The notes beneath the pieces are model-generated. The model was not told the DNA's origin. It worked only from the letters and a program-made list of their open reading frames with translations, and made no database searches. A stretch of 64,000 nucleotides of DNA, taken from contig JBITNC010000001.1 in the NCBI GenBank assembly GCA_050084985.1, positions 45,942,001-46,006,000 on the forward strand. The letters are read 5' to 3'. The number at the start of each line of letters is the position of its first letter. Position 1 is the stretch's first letter. The translations under genes and the position numbers were made by a program. This DNA comes from Nageia nagi (lineage: Eukaryota; Pinophyta). Shown piece after piece: positions 23,719-36,293 of this stretch.

Positions 23719-24650
23719 TAGGAATTACTTTTCTTAGTTGGGCTAGGATACATTGGGATGATGGATCTCATCACTTATAATAGCACCTATCTTACAATGT
23801 TGGTGGAGAGGTGGGATGCCTCCACCAACACTTCTATTTTGTTGATAGGAGAGTGTATCATAACTCTCAAGGATATATGGTATATCTTTAGGATTCACAT
23901 AGAGGGAGAGCCCATAATTGGGCTTAGGGAAGATGTTAAATAATATATGGTTATAATAGGAATGATCATACCTAACTGGTGAAGACTATGGTTGGGGTTA
24001 GGAGGATTTGATTATGAAGATGCCTACCAAGGAGGCATTTATGAGCCACATCTTGTGTTCATGATGGTCATCATTGTAACACATATCTATCCAGACTCTT
24101 TTGATAAGGATGATACCATTTTTATGTGGGCACAAAAACTAATAGAACTTGTCTAGAGAGAGCTAACTAATATTATACTTCAATGATAATGAGGGATGAC
24201 ATGCTTCCTTCTTGCCTAGATCTAGGGATGGGAGCACATTCAAGTGGGGAGGTTGGTAGGGATTCCTTATGATATTCATGTAGAGGCTGATGTAGGATGG
24301 GGAGACCTAGGATTAGAGGCACCATATGCATTAAGATGGGGTAGGGTGTATGAGCCATGTAGATGGTGACACCATATTGGGGATCTAACTTATTACCAAG
24401 ACATGGTCACATGCATGAGGCCACATGATTTTATTTGAAGGTCATACATGGATGACCCTAGTGGGTGAAGGATGGTTATAAGCTAACCAATATTAGAAGG
24501 TCGAGATGGTTGAGGACTCGATGAGGGGAGATTAAGTTTTTATATTTTGATATAGTCATGAGATAGTTTGGGCTAACTTAGGATTTTCCTGGGGAGCTTG
24601 AGGTATACAGTCATTTTAGAATTGATGGACTACCAACAATAGTCTACTTG
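23719..24650 (+). pseudogene. PMD-like reading frame, antisense inside G1
   Basis: On the plus strand, opposite to G1 pol, 23758-23943 reads MLVERWDASTNTSI, GECIITLKDIW and IHIEGEPIIG. These match the PMD order 'LVERW..ET.TF.L..GE.TITL.D..YI..L.I.GEP'. Upstream residues LFLVGLGYIG fit the preceding helix. Further on, in the same general region, FLYFDIVMR*FGLT and GELE fit the C-terminal 'FDIVEWH..DRVMRQFG..Q.IP' block (about 24535-24600). Stops and shifts break it into pieces. Extra reading frames between pol and the 3' LTR, some antisense, have been described in Tat elements. Whether this was an element gene or a captured host MAIN/MAIL-type gene is open. Confidence 0.7.
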
Positions 24651-27600
24651 GATATTAGACCTAAGATAGATCCTCTAGCTCTGATAGCAATGGTTATGGA
24701 TCATATAGTGATGACACCTTCATATGATTAGTTTTGTATGGAAATATTGGTAGTAATGACTCCCCCAATAGGTGGGGATGAAGGGGATGGTAGATGTAAT
24801 GGTACAATAGCAAGTGATGATGTGGTTGGAAGTGTGGTAGTAGGGTGGCTATGCATGGGGATGTAGGAGGTAGGGGTGATGGCAAAGATGGTCAAGATGG
24901 TGTATGGGATGGTGGGTGGGATGGAGGAGATGGAGGCCATGATAATTGGAATTTTGATGAGGGTATCAGGGGTTGGGGGGATACTAACATGTCAGATGCA
25001 TTAGCAAGTCTTCCTATTGGATAAGAGGGAGGATATATGATAATCAAGGTGTACAGAAAACAAATTGTGAGACCAAAGAGTGAGCTATCTACAACCCAAC
25101 AATGGATCACTACTTTGGAGTAAACTATTGATGGGTAGTCTATTCACCTTAGATGAATGAATGATATTGTAGCTATTTATGAGGAGTTTGAGAGGATTCA
25201 ACATCTACTTCCAATGGTGTCGACTCCCTTGAGGATAGGGGCCAGCCAAGGGATTCATAGGACCCCTACAATGACACAAGAATTATAGTACCATATAGGG
25301 AAATTAAGTTGATCACACCATCACTCATCTCATATGACCAGCTTGCATCCGAGGAGGCAAAGTTCAGTAGAGATGCATATTTTGATTGTACTATATATAA
25401 TGTACTATATGTATTATTGTTTTGATGGATAGGAGGTCATTTTCATGTATATATGCCTATATGTTGATGCATGTGTATGTGGTTTATGGTGTTATCATTT
25501 TGCTATATGCATGATTTATGATGTGTGGATTTCTAGATGCATGATTTATGATGTATGCCTATATGATATGGATGCTTTATATACTATGTTTTCATAGATG
25601 CTATGCATGTTTTAGATGTATGATCTATGTTTTATGCTTATTATGATTTAGAATATGTTTCGATGTGATGATGCAATGCTATAAATTTAAATGCTTCTTT
25701 GAACTATGAATGTTTGGAAAAACAAACATGTATGGATAATCACATTTAAAAATAGACAAACATAGCATATAAACAAGACAAAAAAATGAATAAAAAGATA
25801 AAAAAGTAACAATGATAAAAAAGATTTACAAAATAATAATGACAAAAAATATAAAAATATGATAAAAAGATAACAATATAATGATAAAAATCATCATGAA
25901 ACAATCAAATGAAAATGACAAGTAAAATAATAATAAATGTTTTCATAAGATAAAAATACTTATGTTTAAAAAGATAAGACTTAAAAGACTAAATAATTTG
26001 ACAAAAAAGAATATAGGATCAATGAATTATAACAATCAAAATGGATGAAAATGAGATATAATGATAACAAGTGAAATAAAAAAGTAAAAATACATAAAAT
26101 TTGTTCACAAATGAATACCTAAAATGATGTAAAAAGAGACCCTAAAAAGATGTTAAATACATGATAAAAGGGATCAAATTACACACTCAAAATGTAAATT
26201 TAAGTGAAAAATAATGAAATGTAAAAATACTGATTCAAAAAGGTTATATAAATACAACTAAAATGAACCAAAATAAAACTTTGATAATTTTAACAATTTT
26301 GAGAAAGTAAAAAATGACCAACTTTGATGATAAAAATAAGCAACTACCATGCCAGTTTGACAAACAAGCTTGATAATAGGATATACGGATGAAACATCTA
26401 AGTGGTCAAAAATATGTCCTAAAAAATGAAGGTCATTTGATCTATTTTTGAAGCTAAAATTGAAGCCAATTTTGACTTTGTAAAAACCCTTTAGTGCTCA
26501 TTGAAAGTGCACCATTTCAAGTGGGATTCTATTTGACTTTCAAAAAGATATCAAATGATAAAATTAGATTATGAAAATTATTGGAATTATTGATAGTATA
26601 TCAAAGACCAACTAGAAACTAAAAAAATGAAAAACATATTTAATTTGACAACCTTAAAACTAGCAAACCAAAGGCAACTTTTTAAGATGTCAAATTTCAA
26701 GACCTTTGGTCCTAAAACAAAATGGACTTGGAAATGATTACAAAGAAAGTCAAAATAACTTGATAAGGTATAGTAAAACATAATAAGACAAGTTTACAAG
26801 ACATAGTGATCAAATGACTCAAATCAATATAACTTGAAAAAATGACCAAAGTGGCCAAGTAGCCCACTTTGAAAGGCAAAACAAGGCATATAGGACAATA
26901 AAAACACAATGAAACCTATATAATGTGACCACATATAGAATTTTGTAGTGAAAAAAATAAGTTGTATAAGAAACCAACATGGTTAAGCAAGTTTTTAAAC
27001 ATCAAATGAAAAGCAAAAAATTCAAAGTGTAAGAAGATGTAAAGTGCAAATATCAACAAAGTAAGACAAAATGAATTAAAAATTGACATAGGAAAACATA
27101 AATAAGATCAAATAATATTACAAAATAAAAAGTGAAAATAAGAAAAGTGAAAATGGATTTGAGGCTAACTTCCATCTTAATGTGTAGAATGAGCTCTTTT
27201 GCATAACAACTTTCAATTGTTGCTAAGGAATGTCATTCAATGGCCACAAAATATGGATGCAATGATAAATGATGGAGAAAAATAATGTGGGAAGAAAAAA
27301 ATGACATGATGCAAAAAGGAAAAGAGGCAAGGAATGAGTTCCATCTTAATGTGTAGGACATGCTCTAGCTCCATATCAGACTAAGTAGAAGGTAATCTCC
27401 AATCGTCCATGACATGATTAATAATATATATATATATATACATACATACATACATATAATATATATATATATATATACAAGTGCTAACAAAATAAATATA
27501 AGAGGACATAACTAGACTATGTTTGAATAGGAGATGAGTGACTTGTGATTCCCATGCAACCAAAAAAGGTAGGATGACATTAAAAAGTGGAAAAACACTA

Positions 27601-27890
27601 AATATTGACTCCAAATGCAATGATCTAAAGTGATGATACAAGATAAGTGATAGATGAAAAGGAACCTTGAGCTACTTGCTATATCTCTTGAAAACCTTTT
27701 CATAATGCTAAGATAAGATAAAAGGAGGATTATGATTGGTGACGAAAGACATGATATGCAAGACTCTTTTTGTATTTTATATTTTCTATTTTTTTTTTAC
27801 TTTTAATATGTTTTAATTTTTGTATTACTTTCTATTTTTTTATTATTTTTGGTAAAATATTTTCTAAATATTTTAAAGGTTGCTAGTGAT
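24650..27890. other. G1 spacer between PMD region and pol; no recognised gene
   Basis: 24.7-25.1 kb is rich in GGTGGGATGG-like sequence, which on the plus strand would code a Gly/Asp-rich tail of the PMD frame. From 25.7 to 27.9 kb the sequence is very A-rich on the plus strand with short ATAATGATAAAAA-like repeats. Near 27170 and 27340 a phrase TTCCATCTTAATGTGTAG is repeated about 170 bases apart. No protein motif was seen. Confidence 0.45.
27424..27478. repeat. (TA)n / (TACA)n microsatellite
   Basis: A TA run, then about four TACA units, then another TA run, within the G1 spacer. Confidence 0.9.
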
Positions 27891-27894
27891 GTCT

Positions 27895-29022
27895 AGGTGT
27901 AGAAGGATTGAAGGTGAATGATATTGATTGGTTCAAGTTCTTCAAAACCTTTCAAGGTTGCCAATTTGTATGCTTCCAAACCATACTTGTTGATTACAAT
28001 GTAAGGACCCATCCAATTAGGTGCAAAAGTTCCTCTTTCTACTTTTGGTTGACTTGTGTTTTGTTGATTTTCATTTAGGACAAGTTCACCAACTTCAAAT
28101 TTATGATAATGTACCTTTTTGTTATAATATATCTTGATACATTCTTAGTAAATTTTCAAATGCTAAAGGGAACTTGTACATTTGTCATCAAGTAAATTAA
28201 TTTCAATGGTAAAAACAAATTTAGCACCATAAACTAATAGAAAAGGTGTTTCTCCTATAGGTATTCAAATGCTTATTTTGTATGCCCACAATGCATTGGA
28301 AAGTTTGGTATGCTAATCCCTTTGTGATTCTCCAACAAACTTTTGAAGTGCTTAAACAATGGTCTTATTGGAGGCTTTTTCTTTTTGTTAGCTTAAGGGT
28401 AATAAGGTGTTGAGAAACTTAATTAAATATTATATTTATCACACAAAGCTCTAACATCCTTATTTTTGTGGGGAATTACATTTTTTATGATCGATTTGGA
28501 GGGAATTCCAAATCTATAAATAAGGTTTGTGTCAATGAACTCCAAAATTTTAAGTGCTTTTACTTCAATTAGGGGCATGGCTTCTATCCTTTTAGTAAAA
28601 TATTTAATTCTAGTTATAATGAATATATGACCTTGTGAAGAATTAGGATACACTTGGCTAACAACATCCAACACCCATTGTGAAAAGGGCCAAATTGTTG
28701 CAACATGTTGTAGGTCTTAAGAAGAGATGTACTGAAGGTTTGACAATTATTATCATTTAATGCATTTTTTAACATATGAAACACAATATTTTTCAAGTGT
28801 TTGCCAAAAGTATCTCATCCTTAACAAACATTTTGCTATTGCCATGCCATTAAAGTGACCACCACATGTATCATCATGTGCTTGAGATAAAGAAATAGGA
28901 ATTTTATTAGGTTCAAGACATCTCAAAAGGATGCCTTCATATCCTCTTATATAAAGAATATTCCCTAACAAAGTGTATTTGGCACATTTTTGTTTAAAGC
29001 ATTTTCTTTTAGTTTTAGTCAT
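27895..29022 (-). pseudogene. G1 integrase
   Basis: Minus strand. An H2C2-like zinc-binding N-terminus is seen at about 28870-28760 (HDDTCGGHFNG, then CVSYVKKC). The catalytic core runs through 28674-28423 (VVSQVYPNSSQGHIFIITR near the first Asp region, RFGIPSKSIIKN near the second), but the catalytic acids are partly lost. The C-terminal domain continues to about 27895 with HKFEVGELVL and GTFAPNWMGPYIV, a typical gypsy integrase C-terminal pattern. Several stops interrupt. Confidence 0.82.
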
Positions 29023-29269
29023 ATCTTGGGGCTAATTCCAATATGGGTCCAAAACTATAAGAGGGGATATGCAAAGTGGTAATGTACACAATGAATTTAT
29101 CTTGATTATATTGGGATGGAATAATGGAACCCAAGGAACCCACGATATCTGCTAATCTATTGGTTAATCTTGGGGAAGGTTTAAGTTATCAAATTGTAAG
29201 AGGAGTTTGTTAGCAATAATTTTATATTTTTTTAAAAACCTCATTATGGAATTGATAAGTGCTAAGGAA

Positions 29270-29960
29270 TTAACTAACAATAAGTTTATATTCACAAATA
29301 ATTTTGATTTTCTTAAATTTTAGCTTGATTGCAATTTGGAGACCAAGGATAAGGGCCTCATATTCAGACATATTATTAGTGCAAGGGAATTTGAACTTAA
29401 AATATAAATGGATGGGTGCTATTCGATGTGTAATAAAAATAATACTAGCACCAACCCATTGTTCACATTTGGATGCATCAATGAAAGGGATAATTTCAAG
29501 GTCCTCCTTAGTGTGAACAAATTCCTCATCTTCAATCAAGATAAAGATAGAATCATCTAGAAAGTTAAGGGAAAAAGTTTGTAAATCATGCAAAGTATAT
29601 TTATCAAGTTGATTATTAATAAATTTACCTTTTATAGATTTTTGGTTCACAAAATTAAGGTCATATTTAGTTAATAGCATTATCCATTTTGATGTTCTTG
29701 AATTTATATATGCATGGCTCAAGTATCTCAGAGGATCATTTATTGTAACAACATAATTCTTATGATTTAGCATACAAGGACTCAACTTATATGTTACAAA
29801 TACAATGGCAAGGCATAATTCTTCAATGTTGATGTATCAAATCTCATAGTTAACAAGAGTTCTACTTATGTAATAAATATCTTGCTCTTTGTTCATATCA
29901 TTCTTTTGTGCCAACATGGTCCCAATGGTAACATCAATAGCATAAATGTACAAGTGGAAT
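29270..29960 (-). pseudogene. G1 RNase H and second (aRH-type) RNase H
   Basis: The minus-strand frame 29785-29270 is open for 171 codons. Its first part ends the RT-linked RNase H (YVVTINDPLRYLSHAYINS, then a 'SKWIMLLTKYDLNF' block). The second part, starting at IIPFIDASKC, contains FPCTNNMSEYEALILGLQIA and IICEYKLIVS. This is the second RNase H domain found in Tat/Athila-group elements, the main basis for placing G1 in that group. Confidence 0.83.
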
Positions 29961-31084
29961 GGTATTGAAAGATTGGTTGGGATCAAAAAAGGAGGATATA
30001 AAAGGTATTTATTAGTTTATTCAAAGGGTTATTTACACACATGTGTCCATTCAAATTTTACTCCTTTCTTTGAAAGGTGATTAAAGGGTTTGCACTTATC
30101 AGATAATCAGGGAATTAATCTACAAATTGCATTAATTTTTCCTAATAAACTTCTTATATTTTTTAAGGTTTTTAGGAGGATGAATTTTATTTATAGCTTT
30201 AATTTTATCAATATCAACCTCAATTCCTCTTCTTTAAATAATAAACCCCAAAAATTTTACTAGAAGTTACACTAAACACACACATTTTAGGATTAAGTTT
30301 TACGTTATGATCAAGAAGTCTACAAAAATATTTTCAAGGAATTAAAGGTGTGTCTCTTTAGTTTTAGATTTTGCCAAAAGATCATCTACGTAACATTCAA
30401 CAATTTATCCCATGTAGTCATGAAATATGTACATCATGACATGTTGGTATGTGGCACCTACATTCTTTAAACCAAAGGGCATGACCTTATAGCACAAGGT
30501 TCCCCAAGGTGTTGTGAAAGTATTATTATGTTGATCATTTTTTGAAATATGAATCTAATTATAGCCATTAAAACCATTCATAAGTGAAAGCATTTCATGA
30601 CCTACAATTGCATCTACTATATTTTCAATGCGAGGTAGTGGAAAATCATCTTTTAGACAAGCTTTATTAGTATCTCAAAAATCAATGCATGTTCAAATTC
30701 CTCTTTTTTCTTACTAATAGGAACAACATTGGAAACTTATGTAGGATAGTCAATAGGTGTGATAAAACCAACATCCAAAAGTTTTTGAAGTTCTTCTTTA
30801 ACAAAAAGTGCAATCTTTGGATGCATTTGTCTTAGTTTTTTCTTAATGGGTTTAGTGTCTTTCTCAAGGACAAGGTTATGAAAAACAAGATCAGAATCCA
30901 ATCTTGGCATGTTAGAATATTTCCAATAAAATATTTTAATATAATTCTTAAGAATATTAATGAATAAATCTTGTTCCTCTTTATTTAATATCTTACCATG
31001 TAACACTATATGAGGATTTTTATCACCTCCACTAATGACAACATCAATAATTTCATCAATGATCATGTGAGAAGTTTCATCCAA
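29960..31084 (-). pseudogene. G1 reverse transcriptase
   Basis: The minus strand opens with a long intact piece (31084-30737): NMPRLDSDLVFHNLVLEKDT, then KKKLRQMHPKIALFVKEEL and LLDVGFITPIDYPT. These form the N-terminal RT signature of gypsy elements. The rest of RT (30.7-30.0 kb) is in broken frames. Confidence 0.85.
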
Positions 31085-33540
31085 TTGTGGCGTAAAGGTA
31101 ATAAATTAAGTTCATCCTCATCATATTTATAAATATATTCCTCCATATTTAAAATAGTGTCCTCATAAGAATAAAAAGTAGAGGAAAATTGGATAAAATA
31201 AGCTTCCATATTTAAAAATAAAGGATAAATATCCTTATAACATGGTGGAAGATGAGTATAGCCACCAATATTGTTAACTATAGACTCATCACATGGAAAA
31301 TAATCAAGAGGAATGAGAGAATTTTCAAGAGAAAAATTAATTTGATAAACATCAAGAGGAATTCTATGTAAATCATTTTCTAAGAAATGTGTCAAAGGTG
31401 TAAAAAAATCTATAGATAAAGTGCATATACAATGGCCAAATGTAACACTAGGATCATAAATGACAAGGTTGATATGGAAAACATCCTCCACTTTAACATT
31501 TGTAAAATCTTGAGTAAATTCCCCTTAATCATAATTTAACATGAAAGGTAGAGGGGATGAAGCAATATCATATACAAGAGGCATGATCATGTTGAAATAA
31601 CGATTAATATAAATCACAAAAGCATAAATACCATGATATAAGAATAAAATAAGGGGGATGAAAAAGGCCTAATGATTATGGTTTGAAAAATTTCATGAGA
31701 ATGAATATTTAAAAAGAAACTTTCTAAAGATACCTCCTCTTCAACATCATCACAAGGAAGTTAAGTGATAGAAAGAGTCTCTTGAATAGATACATCCCCT
31801 TCACATGAAATGAATTTAGGTGCACTAATGAATGAGGCTTACTTTTTATAACCCACAGCAAATTTATAAAGAGATTATTGTGGTTATACAACAATAGGTT
31901 CAAAAAGACCATGTTTATACTTTCCCAAACCTTGACCTTTCCAACTACAAGTTTCATCAAAATATTGGGAATAAAAAGCAAACTTGGATAAATTTTCTTG
32001 AGGCACACAATAAGAAAAACAAGGGTGAGGTTACTTACTTATTTCAACAATGGTTGACATAACATTTCCTTCTTTAATAAAAGACATAGATTTAAGACAT
32101 GGCTCTTTTGGTTTAATAGAATTTAGAGGACATCACATATATCTAAGGGAAGGGATAGTAGGCAACTTGAGAATTTGATTTTGCAATTTGTATTATCCAA
32201 CTTAAGGGGAAGTATATGAAACAATAGCTTTCTCACTTAACTCTCCAATAGAAGGAACCTCACTAGAAGATACAACACTAGAAGGTTTTATAACATTAGA
32301 AGGCTTAACAAAATTAGGATTCACAACATTAGAAGACTTAACAACATTGGGATTCAAAACATTAGAAGGAGAAGGTGGAACAAAAGGCACAATACTTGAA
32401 GAAAAGAAAAGATAATCATAAGAAGGGATAAAATTGCAATACTAAAATGGTTCAGGAGCAACTTTGGCACTTATTAACTTCATGAATAAAGTTTATACAT
32501 TGATGCAAAGTAGAAGGAACACACTTCATTTCATCTATACATGGTCTTCCAAGTAAAAGGTTATATTGCAAAGTTTCTTCAATGATATAAAATAAAATAT
32601 GTAAAGTTATAGGTCCCACTTTAAGTGGTAATAATATAGTGCCCATAGTAGTATAAATAGTATCATTGAAGGCCCTTAGTTGTAAGGTGGAAGAGGATAA
32701 ACTACTTTGAGGTATGTTAAGATGGTTCAAAGATGAAAAAGAAATAACATTTAAAATTGAAAAATTATGAATAAAAACTCTTTTAAAATTTTGGGCCTCC
32801 ATAAAAGTAATAATAATGAAAAGAGGATGATGAGGTCAAAGAAGTCTTGACTCAAAAATCTCATGCCCATAAAAAGTTATACAATCTAAATCATATGATT
32901 GGACATGTCCCACAAAATTGTTAAAACTTCCACATATTGAGCTTGCACCTTAATGGACTTTAAAACTTCCATAAGTGCATCTCTATGAGCTTTTTATGTT
33001 TAAAGTAAATAAAAAATGGACATCTTTATGGATAAGGACTTGCATTGTTGGGTAATATTGGACTTGATTATGACTACAGTACATCTTTGATTTTGACTGT
33101 GAGTAGGACCTCTTGGACCTTCAATTCCTCTAAAATCATTATGCTTTTGAGTTTGTTGTGAACTTAAGGTGTCTTTATTTGGAAGGGTACATTTATTTTT
33201 CCTTTTAACAACATGAATCATACCAAAAAAATCATTCATAAAAGGAGGATTAACATAGTTCACTTGATTTGCATCAACTTGATTTTGCCTTGGAAGTAGT
33301 GGATCCTTATAATCATTTAAATTTTGGCTTGGGGGTGCAAGTGGATTTCCTATAACAAGGTCCCCTCTTTAAATCAAATCTTGGATCATATTTTTTAGGT
33401 GATGGCACTTATCAATTTGATGCCCTTTTGCTCTATGAAAAACATAATAATCATTCTCTTTGTACCAAACAAGTTTTGGAATATTGGGATCCTCATGATT
33501 AATATCAAGAAGTGTAATTATTTTTGTATTTAAACACTTT
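31085..33540 (-). pseudogene. G1 gag C-terminus, knuckle and protease region
   Basis: The minus strand from 33.46 to 33.36 kb reads FHRAKGHQIDKC, HHLKNMIQDLI and GDLVIG: the knuckle-like segment common in Tat gags. At 32802-32452 a 116-codon open piece contains VGPITLHILFYIIEETLQYN followed by LLLGRPCIDEMKCVPSTLHQ. This is the C-terminal part of the Tat aspartic protease. 31.06-31.5 kb carries another open piece (142 codons) between protease and RT without a motif I can name. 32.2-32.39 kb has repeated Asn-Val-Val-Lys-Pro-Ser-like units. Confidence 0.78.
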
Positions 33541-33618
33541 TCAAGACATTATAAAGTGAATCAAGAAGTGGGTATAGTCTCTCTTGGGTCTTGGTGGTCT
33601 TGGCTTTGGTTAGTTACC

Positions 33619-34378
33619 TTAAACTTGGGTTTTGATTTGGATAGGGTATGGATTGGCTAGTGGTGGTGGTATACGAGGTGGTTGTGGTGCAATGGATGGT
33701 TGGCTCAATGTTACTTGGTTCACATGGGGTTTAGGATGGGTTGGAAAATGTCCCTTCCTCTTTTGGTGATCTTGCTTATTTCTAAGCTTTATATCACCAT
33801 TTTGCAAATTCACATCTTCAATCCTTTTAGCCATTCTAATAGCTTCTTCAAAAGAAGGTAGGTGTTGTATTTGAAGTGTGTTTGAAATATGTTTTACATA
33901 AATTTTGGAAAATATATGATTTAATTCAATTTGAGGTATGGGGAATGTAAGCTTATGGATGATAGATCTTCACCTTATCATATAATCAGCAATTGGCTCA
34001 TCTTGGAATTGCTTATGGTTATACAAATTACTTAAAGTAGTTTATCTTTTAATATTAATGGAAGAGTGATTAAGGAATAGATTTTCCAATTGCTGAAAAG
34101 TGTGGAGAGAGTATTGGCCCAAGTTATTATACCAATCCAAAGCTTGACAACTCAAGGTATTTGGAAATATTCTTAACATCAAAGGCTCAATATGGTTAAC
34201 ACTCATGTTTGAAAATTCTCAAATGGTATTTTGGATCCTCTTTACCTTTAAACTTATCAAACTTTAGAAGTTCAAAATTATTTTTCCAAACATAGTACAG
34301 AACTAAAGGATGGATAGGTTCATTACACAATTGCTTATATGTTTGGCTATGGTTTGGATCTTGGTTACCAACCTCCAA
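33619..34378 (-). pseudogene. G1 gag (capsid part)
   Basis: The minus strand starts at an ATG at 34378 (MEVGNQDPNHSQTYKQL) and reaches LLKFDKFKGKEDPKYHLRIF, then, after a frame change, ALDWYNNL and LPSFEEAIRMAKRIED. This matches the gypsy gag order 'KFDG.GDP..HL..F ... A..WY..L ... EA...A.RIE'. It is followed by a basic Pro-rich stretch (33834-33619). Confidence 0.8.
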
Positions 34379-36293
34379 AGTTGGTTTGCTTGTTATGAAC
34401 TGGATGCATGAGAGTTATTGGCTTAATGTGTGTTGGCTTGAGCTTGACTAGTGTTGATTTGCAAAATGGTAGAATATGGACTCTTTTAGGAGTGGTGTTA
34501 TTTTGGAATTGAGTGGTTACTATGGTAGATGGAATGGATTAAGAAACACTAGAAATGGTGGAAGTGGCAATGGAAGTTGTGTTCCTAGTGTTTGGATTGA
34601 AATTAGGATCTACCATGGTACTATTTTGCAAATATATGGTAAGAATGGAATATAAATCAAGAGGTATAGAAAAGGGATCTCCAAGTGGATTCTACATGAT
34701 TTCTATATGGTATTGATTACTTATTGGAGGTTGTCTAACAATTGAAATCTTGGTTGGTTTATAGCTTGATTGGCTTTAAGCACTTTAAGGATAACTTCAA
34801 CATTATCCAACACATATTATTCAAATTCCTCCATGAAATTCTCTTGTGTTGGATTACCATAGCTAGGGTGATGGAAGGAATAGATTGCTTAGATTCTTCA
34901 AGATTTGGTAGAGCTCTTTTTCTATTTTGGATCATGTTTTGGGATAATTTTTATTTTTTTAAACTTTCTATTTTAGAAACACATCCAAATTTTGATAGTT
35001 TAGCTAAATACACAAGCATTTTTAGAGTTGTCAAAATTTGATTACATTTTACTAAACACGAAGGTGTTTTAGCAAAGTTAATTCCAGAAAATAAAAATGA
35101 TAGGGATTTATATTTTATTTTAATTTTTTGAATTTTGCATTTCAAGATTTCAAAACGTAAACAAATATAGATAGAGAATTGTAATCAATCACAAATGCAA
35201 GAACTCACATATTATCAATGCAAGTTCATCTAGCTTCCCTACAATACTATTTTGTAATGTTTTGATGTTTATTTTCCTAAAGTGATTCTAGACAAGTGGG
35301 TTTAATGATCCAAAAGTTAGTCTTAGAAGAATGAGAGTTCTATGGATGACCCTTGCTTTAATTGAGTTCATAGGTGGGGTCTAATGAAAACATATTAGAG
35401 ACTATCTTCATGATTGGGCCAAGAATAGCCTAAGTCCTTGGTGATTAAATCCAAGTGACTTGTCTATTGTTTGTGAAGAGGATGAGCCTTGGTGATGAAA
35501 TCCAAGGATCTCCTTTTGTATGTGCAATTTTGAAAAAAGGAAATGTAAATTTATGTATGTTGTTCTTTTCCCTTCTTACAACATATTTTGATCACCCAAT
35601 ATCACTTTGTAGTACAAGGGGAGAGCATACTCCAAACTTGAAAGTGCTAATTCTTTAATCCTTTTCTCACAACCTTTGTCTGATCACTCAAAATCACTTT
35701 TCAATGCATGAGGAGAATATACATAATTTTTGTGAGAAGTTTTTAAATGTGATAAGAAAGCATACACAACATGTAAATCATAAAGCCTAATTTCTTTTAT
35801 CCTTTGAAAACACTTTGATTTGAGTTAAGCAAATACTCAAAAAATAAAAATGGAATTCTTAGAAATGAAAAAGCTCAAAATTTTTCAAACTGGTGTATGT
35901 TTCTTTATGAAGAATATCATAGAAGAAATGCAATCCCATTTAGCAAAATTCTAGGATGACCCAAAAATATGAACATTCAAAAATAGAAATGTGGTGCTAT
36001 TTAACAAAATATCAGGGTGATTAGAAATACAATGGCATTTACAAAAATGTGAGAGCATTTTAAAGATAGACAAAAACATGATAGGATTTCTAATTATGGA
36101 AACATAAAAAAGAAGAAAAACACATGAAACATAGAAAATAATAAAATTAAAATTACTAGAAATGAGAAACACTTGATAGTAAAATTCCTATGTTTTATCA
36201 ATAAAATCAAAGAAATAAAATGAAAAATAGAAAGGTAGGCAAAAGGATCCTTACTCAAATGGACCAAGGGAGGTCATACTAGGCATGAAAAAA
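34379..36293 (-). other. G1 leader between 5' LTR and gag; no recognised gene
   Basis: Contains only short frames (for example 34742-35041 plus strand), none with a motif. Near 34.4-34.7 kb repeated TGGAAGTGGTG-like sequence may be the 5' end of gag. I could not identify a clear primer binding site beside the LTR at 36294. Confidence 0.4.

Noticed and set aside
24694-25110. Minus-strand Pro/Ser/Thr-rich open frames in G1
   Set aside because: They are the complement of the G-rich tail region behind the PMD frame. Low complexity, no motif.
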